Of a stretch of 64,000 bases of DNA, positions 63,585-64,000 are shown piece after piece (positions within the stretch are counted from its first letter, which is position 1; every line of letters starts with the position of its first letter). This DNA is from Limisoma sp963601185 (lineage in GTDB: Bacteria; Bacteroidota; Bacteroidia; Bacteroidales; Muribaculaceae): the NCBI GenBank assembly GCA_963601185.1, contig CAVCEE010000015.1:1-64000 (forward strand), in the 5' to 3' direction. A program made the translations under genes and the position numbers. The notes under the pieces were generated by a model, which searched no databases, was not told where the DNA came from, and was given only the letters and a program-made list of their open reading frames with translations.

Positions 63585-64000
63585 ATGCAAAGTAAAGGTT
63601 TTATCAGAGTCATAACCATGCTTTTGGTATTGGTTTGCTTGTTCTATCTTTCTTTCTCGCTGGTGACCAACAGCGTGGAGAACGATGCTGCCGACAGTGC
63701 CCGCAAGACTGCGGCTACCGAGGCTGCAAAGATCAGCAAGGACAGCAAATCGGAAGCCTACCGCAATGCTTACGACTCAATTTACGACAAAGCGTATGCC
63801 AAGTATCTTAAGGATATGGGGCAGGAAGAAGTGTACATGTGGTACACATACAATCAAGTTCGCGAAAAACAGATTGGCTTGGGCCTTGACCTGAAGGGCG
63901 GTATGACCGTAACACTTCAGATTTCGGTTGCCGACATTGTCCGCTCTAAAGCCACAAACCCATTGGATGCGAAACTCAACGAAGCGTTGACCTATGCCAG
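63585..64000 (+). CDS. secDF: Protein translocase subunit SecDF (N-terminal part, cut by window end)
   Basis: Starts at the ATG at 63585 (MQSKGFIRVITMLLVLVCLFYLSFSL: first membrane helix) and runs off the window after 138 codons. A charged region with many Ala/Lys follows, then QIGLGLDLKGGMTVTLQISVADIV, the SecD signature (LGLDLKGG). Bacteroidetes encode SecD and SecF as one fused protein of about 1000 residues, which this should be. It uses proton motive force to help late steps of Sec export. Only the N-terminus can be judged. Confidence 0.92.
   Translation, partial: MQSKGFIRVITMLLVLVCLFYLSFSLVTNSVENDAADSARKTAATEAAKISKDSKSEAYRNAYDSIYDKAYAKYLKDMGQEEVYMWYTYNQVREKQIGLGLDLKGGMTVTLQISVADIVRSKATNPLDAKLNEALTYA

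Overview
This window looks like a chromosomal segment of a Gram-negative Bacteroidales bacterium. A Muribaculaceae-type genus is plausible from the gene set and the fairly balanced base composition, but the genus cannot be fixed from sequence alone. The signs are: a SusC/SusD outer-membrane pair, class 3 fructose-bisphosphatase, meso-diaminopimelate dehydrogenase, a glycine-lipid (GlsB/GlsA-type) acyltransferase pair, LpxB and LptD for lipopolysaccharide, fused SecDF, lipoproteins and C-terminal secretion-type domains, and Bacteroidetes -7 promoter boxes (TAnnTTTG) upstream of nearly every transcription unit. No phage, plasmid, IS element or CRISPR array was seen.

Layout. 1-165: what appears to be the promoter and leader of an rRNA operon lying to the left (minus strand). 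210-2195: a hairpin-repeat locus and a secreted protein with a C-terminal sorting-like domain. 2521-9941: a minus-strand operon SusC, SusD, zinc metallopeptidase (Mx1 type), DUF4302 lipoprotein. 10812-12104: tyrS. 12184-18001: a minus-strand operon glsA, glsB, then a Wzi-like beta-barrel plus lipocalin-like lipoprotein pair present twice in tandem (period 2031 bp). 18064-22667: lpxB, a YczE-type membrane protein, an HD phosphohydrolase, ilvE, ddh. 22806-27368: LTA-synthase-like phosphotransferase, PAP2 phosphatase, a lipoprotein, an inositol-monophosphatase family enzyme and an Lrp/AsnC regulator. 27491-29859: a tandem repeat that carries a consensus promoter, then GNAT, zinc-type binding lipoprotein and ABC ATPase with no permease. 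29885-34974: fbp, eno, a C_GCAxxG_C_C protein, xth. 35099-38257: PCMD lipoprotein, beta-barrel, trpS. 38390-38700: repeats. 38790-45254: pnp, lptD, an M20 deacylase. 45445-52642: an operon of TonB-dependent receptor, DUF4876 lipoprotein, DUF6850 barrel and a secreted sorting-domain protein. 52757-61234: two tRNA-Leu genes bracketing a phosphate-selective-porin-like barrel, a DUF3298 lipoprotein, topA, birA, a fused ATPase/DUF4435-Toprim protein and two small paralogous secreted proteins. 61337-64000: an Ig-like lipoprotein and the start of secDF.

How it fits together. Most of the content serves the envelope: lipid A and LPS export, aminolipid synthesis, outer-membrane barrels and nutrient uptake, mixed with single-copy housekeeping genes. 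The points that most deserve a second look are (a) the wzi/lipoprotein tandem duplication, whose left copy still carries the last 15 codons of glsB and so shows how it arose; (b) two dispersed repeat families, one carrying a complete TTTG-N19-TATCTTTG promoter upstream of two unrelated operons, the other a double hairpin whose stems covary between loci; and (c) a fused ABC-ATPase/Toprim (DUF4435) protein resembling the two halves of the PARIS anti-phage system, lacking the usual Walker B glutamate. All similarity statements rest on reading the sequence; no database search was run.
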